Assembly (NCBI GenBank): GCA_963082975.1
Contig: OY720345.1
Span: 19,804,491 to 19,868,490, forward strand
Direction of reading: 5' to 3'
DNA length: 64,000 bases
Source of the DNA: Labia minor
Lineage: Eukaryota > Arthropoda > Insecta > Dermaptera > Spongiphoridae
This document shows positions 61,420-64,000 of the stretch, in pieces; position 1 is the stretch's first letter; every line of letters starts with the position of its first letter. Below the pieces are notes generated by a model that searched no databases, was not told the DNA's origin, and saw only the letters and a program-made list of their open reading frames with translations. The position numbers were made by a program, and so were the translations under genes.

Positions 61420-61600
61420 GCGTTCAGTCACTCATTTTGTGGTTACTAATACTTGCAAAGACTGATGTTAAGGGGGTGATGTGGCTAGCCACATAAGGGA
61501 TTGGAAGTTTGAGGGTGGAGAGGGAAGGGGGGCTAATTGTAAGGAAAAAGGGGATGCTATGTGATCTGACTGACATCCCTTTTTATTCATTAAGACATTT
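61420..61600. other. Balanced-composition block with a 16-bp perfect palindrome
   Basis: ATGTGGCTAGCCACAT at 61479-61494 is perfectly palindromic. A G-rich stretch (GGTGGAGAGGGAAGGGGGGC) follows at 61514-61533. No frame is convincing. Confidence 0.35.
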
Positions 61601-62437
61601 CCATTATATTTCAAAAATAAAGAGTGACAGTCACGCAAACATTTATTTGATTTAAAAAATAAATAAAATTTTAGAAGATAAAAATTTTAAAAATGACATA
61701 AACAGTAAAAAAAAATAACATGCCGTGAAGGTATTTTTTACAAATTTAATTCTATTATTATTAATATATTTTTAATTAAATAATTAAATATATTCTATTT
61801 TCAGAATTTATTCTTAATTTATTAAATAATTTAAATTGCTATTATTCATTTTATTAATTAATTTTAACATAGATTTTGTTTTATTTTTTTTTAAATATTT
61901 TATTAAATTATATAATATTTATTTTATTATTTTTTGTGTATTATTTGAGGGTATTATTAAAAATTAATTATACCTGTAAAATATATAGCGAATTTATTTA
62001 TTAAATTATTTATTTATTTTATTTTTATTTTAATTTATCTTTATTCTTTGTAAATTAACATTTTCACATTCATGCATCCTTTCTCACTATTCCATACATT
62101 TCTCACTTTTCCATTTTTGAATTTATTTACTAAATTAATATTAATTAAATACTTCATTATAAATGTTAATTAATTATTAAACAAATATCTATTTAGGATT
62201 TTTTCAACACAAAAATTCTTCAATGATATATAATTAAATTAAATTTCAATTAAATTAAAACTATTATAATAATAAAATACCTACATAAGAAATAGATTAA
62301 AAATAAAAAAAATTATCTAATTAATTCATTAGTTTTTTTAGTGACATATAAATAATTCTTATTTAACATTCAATAAATAAATAAATAAGTTTATAAATAT
62401 TGAAATGTAAATCTATTTATTGTTGTATATATATCAA
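61601..62437. other. A+T-rich stretch
   Basis: No gene or element recognised. Confidence 0.5.
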
Positions 62438-62697
62438 TCTAATATATATAATTTCCGTCGTTTGTATGTATGTCATATCTGTAACATTATGAAGTTAGGT
62501 ATGTGATATCTGTACATTAGGAAGTTAGTTGCAAATTCAGTTTAAACTTAAATTGCAAACACCGTTTGCAACGGGTTCGCCTAGTATATATATAATTTCC
62601 GTCGTATGTATGTATGTGAGTTTGTAACATTATGAAGTTAGTTACAAATTCAGTTTAAACTTAAATTGCAAACACCGTTTGCAACGGGTCCGTCTAG
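62438..62697 (+). mobile_element. Tandem non-autonomous Helitron-like units
   Basis: The first unit starts at A/TC (62437/62438) with TCTAATATATATAATTTCCG and ends CTAGT at 62581-62585; the second repeats ATTTCCGTCGTATGTATG and ends CTAGT at 62693-62697. Each has GCAAAC-ACC-GTTTGC (62555-62569 and 62668-62682) 10-11 bases before CTAG. TC start, 3' hairpin, CTRR end and an A/T target are Helitron marks. The first unit has an internal partial repeat of GTAACATTATGAAGTTAG. Confidence 0.7.
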
Positions 62698-63631
62698 TAA
62701 TCATGATAATGATACAATATTTTTTAATATTTCAATTAAATATATTATACAATATTATTAATTCATCAAAATATTTTTTTTTTCAATTATTTAAAATCTT
62801 CTGGATACTGTTGATAATATTATCATAATAAATTAATGACAATGCTGATCACTTAATCGTCTTTAAAGGTTAATATAATAAATCAATTGATAAATGCATT
62901 GTAAGTATAACATATCAATAATTATTCATTAGACACTCATATTTTTATTATTTTTTTATGAGAAAGGGAGAGATAAACGATAAATGATTTAATTGATACT
63001 CTTTCATGGTAATTTGACGAAATAATTATAATAATATCTCTACTCCTTCTACACTTTTTCCCCACTCTCCCCTCTTAACTCATCTTTTACTAAAAAAAAA
63101 AGTGTGAAATGAATAAATAAATAAATATCATTTTAAAATTTAATTTAGTATGATTATTTATAATACAAAATGGTCATGATCATCATCTAAATAACTTTAT
63201 TTATATAATCAAAAAAAAAATCAAACAAAAATATTAATAAGTATATATTGTTATTTTTTTAATAACTACATTTATGTTAGATCAAATTAAATAATATTTA
63301 TGATGATAGTATCATTATCGTCATCATCATTATTAAATCAATGTGTCTATTATTAAAAGTATTATGTATTTATTATTATCTACATAAGAACTAGAACAGA
63401 GAAAAAAAAATTGATAATTTGTTAGTTTTCTTTTTTTTCCTTTTTTTCAATTACTTAAATATTATAGTAACAAGGTAATTAAAAAAACTGAATGAAACTC
63501 AGGTAAATAAAATAATGGATCATGAAATAATTTATCACCATAAAATAGTAAGTATTGAATTCTTATACACTAAAATAATATTAAAATCTCAATTATGATT
63601 ATTATCATGTGGTTGAAATTATAATTCTTTT
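62698..63631. other. A+T-rich stretch
   Basis: No gene recognised. ATC-type triplets at 63316-63330. Confidence 0.5.
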
Positions 63632-64000
63632 ACCCACCGACGATAGGAAGGGAAAGTATTGTTTTCACATCAAATTTTAAATGTGGAGATTTTTACATAT
63701 CTCCACGAATTATGCATTTTGTTAACAGAAAAATTATTTTTAGCATTGTGCCTGTCCGTCTGTCCAGTGTGTGTTCGTAGAAGTGTAAAGTTTGAACGGC
63801 TCAACAGATTTTGATAAAATTTGGTATATTTACTTAATGCATCAGTTGCATAAATTCATCAACTTTTGGTGTATATCCGGAAACTGGAAGTGGTAGTTTA
63901 CAAAGTATTAGTTTTATATTCATTGTCGGAAATTTTTCACTCAAAATACATGGTGTGGACAATAACCAAGGTGACTGAGACCATAAAAACTAAACGGGTT
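63632..64000 (-). repeat. CCGACCGACGAT repeat family, copy 4, cut by window end
   Basis: ACCCACCGACGATAGG at the left matches the end seen in copy 2; TCTCCACGAATTATGC, GTCCGTCTGTCCAGTGTG, ATTTACTTAATGCATCAG and CATCAACTTTTGGTG follow. Best kept of the four in its middle. The far end is outside the window or has diverged after 63960. Confidence 0.7.

Overview
The window looks like a piece of nuclear DNA from an arthropod, most likely an insect. The reasons are: (i) a spliced gene at the left edge whose protein reads as cyclin H and, from memory, resembles insect cyclin H more than vertebrate cyclin H; (ii) mariner, Tc1, hAT and Helitron-type DNA elements; (iii) one retroelement promoter with TATA, TCAGT initiator and downstream element at arthropod spacing. 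The DNA is very A+T rich (by eye about three quarters or more, not counted) and full of (TA)n, (CA)n and (GA)n tracts. I cannot name the species.

Layout. Positions 35-1917 (minus strand) hold four coding exons of cyclin H (CCNH), joined in frame by GT-AG introns; the 3' end of the gene runs off the left edge. No other host gene can be established in the remaining 62 kb. It is a repeat-rich desert or a very long intron. Short blocks of more balanced composition recur every few kilobases (8.8, 13.5, 17.4-18.2, 22.4, 26.0, 29.1, 31.0, 36.4, 39.2, 40.1, 49.2, 51.5 and 61.4 kb). They could be regulatory sequence or small exons. Two of the exon-like stretches, at 10491 and 48575, are listed as weak candidates.

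Mobile elements make up most of what can be recognised: a near full-length but broken Tc1 element (6148-7716); two internally deleted mariner copies of one family (24741-25640, 40771-41475) and a deleted mariner of another family (35380-36055); hAT elements (4682-5199, 15003-15648, 42619-42815, 47409-47601); a Penelope-like 3' end with GIY-YIG tail, promoter and hammerhead-like relic (about 15740-16300); a tRNA-derived SINE with 16-bp target duplications (12698-13012); a LINE 3' end with a tetranucleotide tail (5500-5646); and Helitron-like ends (48690-48816, 62438-62697). Several local repeat families also recur: a long-TIR foldback MITE in four copies, a CCGACCGACGAT family in four copies, a three-copy family ending in GGTGAACCAGG, and an inverted pair at 18.6/21.8 kb, one arm of which carries a later 494-bp insertion.

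The genes do not form a pathway. Cyclin H acts alone here as a housekeeping gene (CDK-activating kinase and TFIIH), followed by non-coding DNA shaped by transposition and microsatellite growth. The most useful leads are the Penelope-like promoter/ribozyme relic, the repeat families with no name I can give, the hairpin at 13682-13753, and the 18-bp satellite whose unit matches inverted motifs 500-650 bp upstream.
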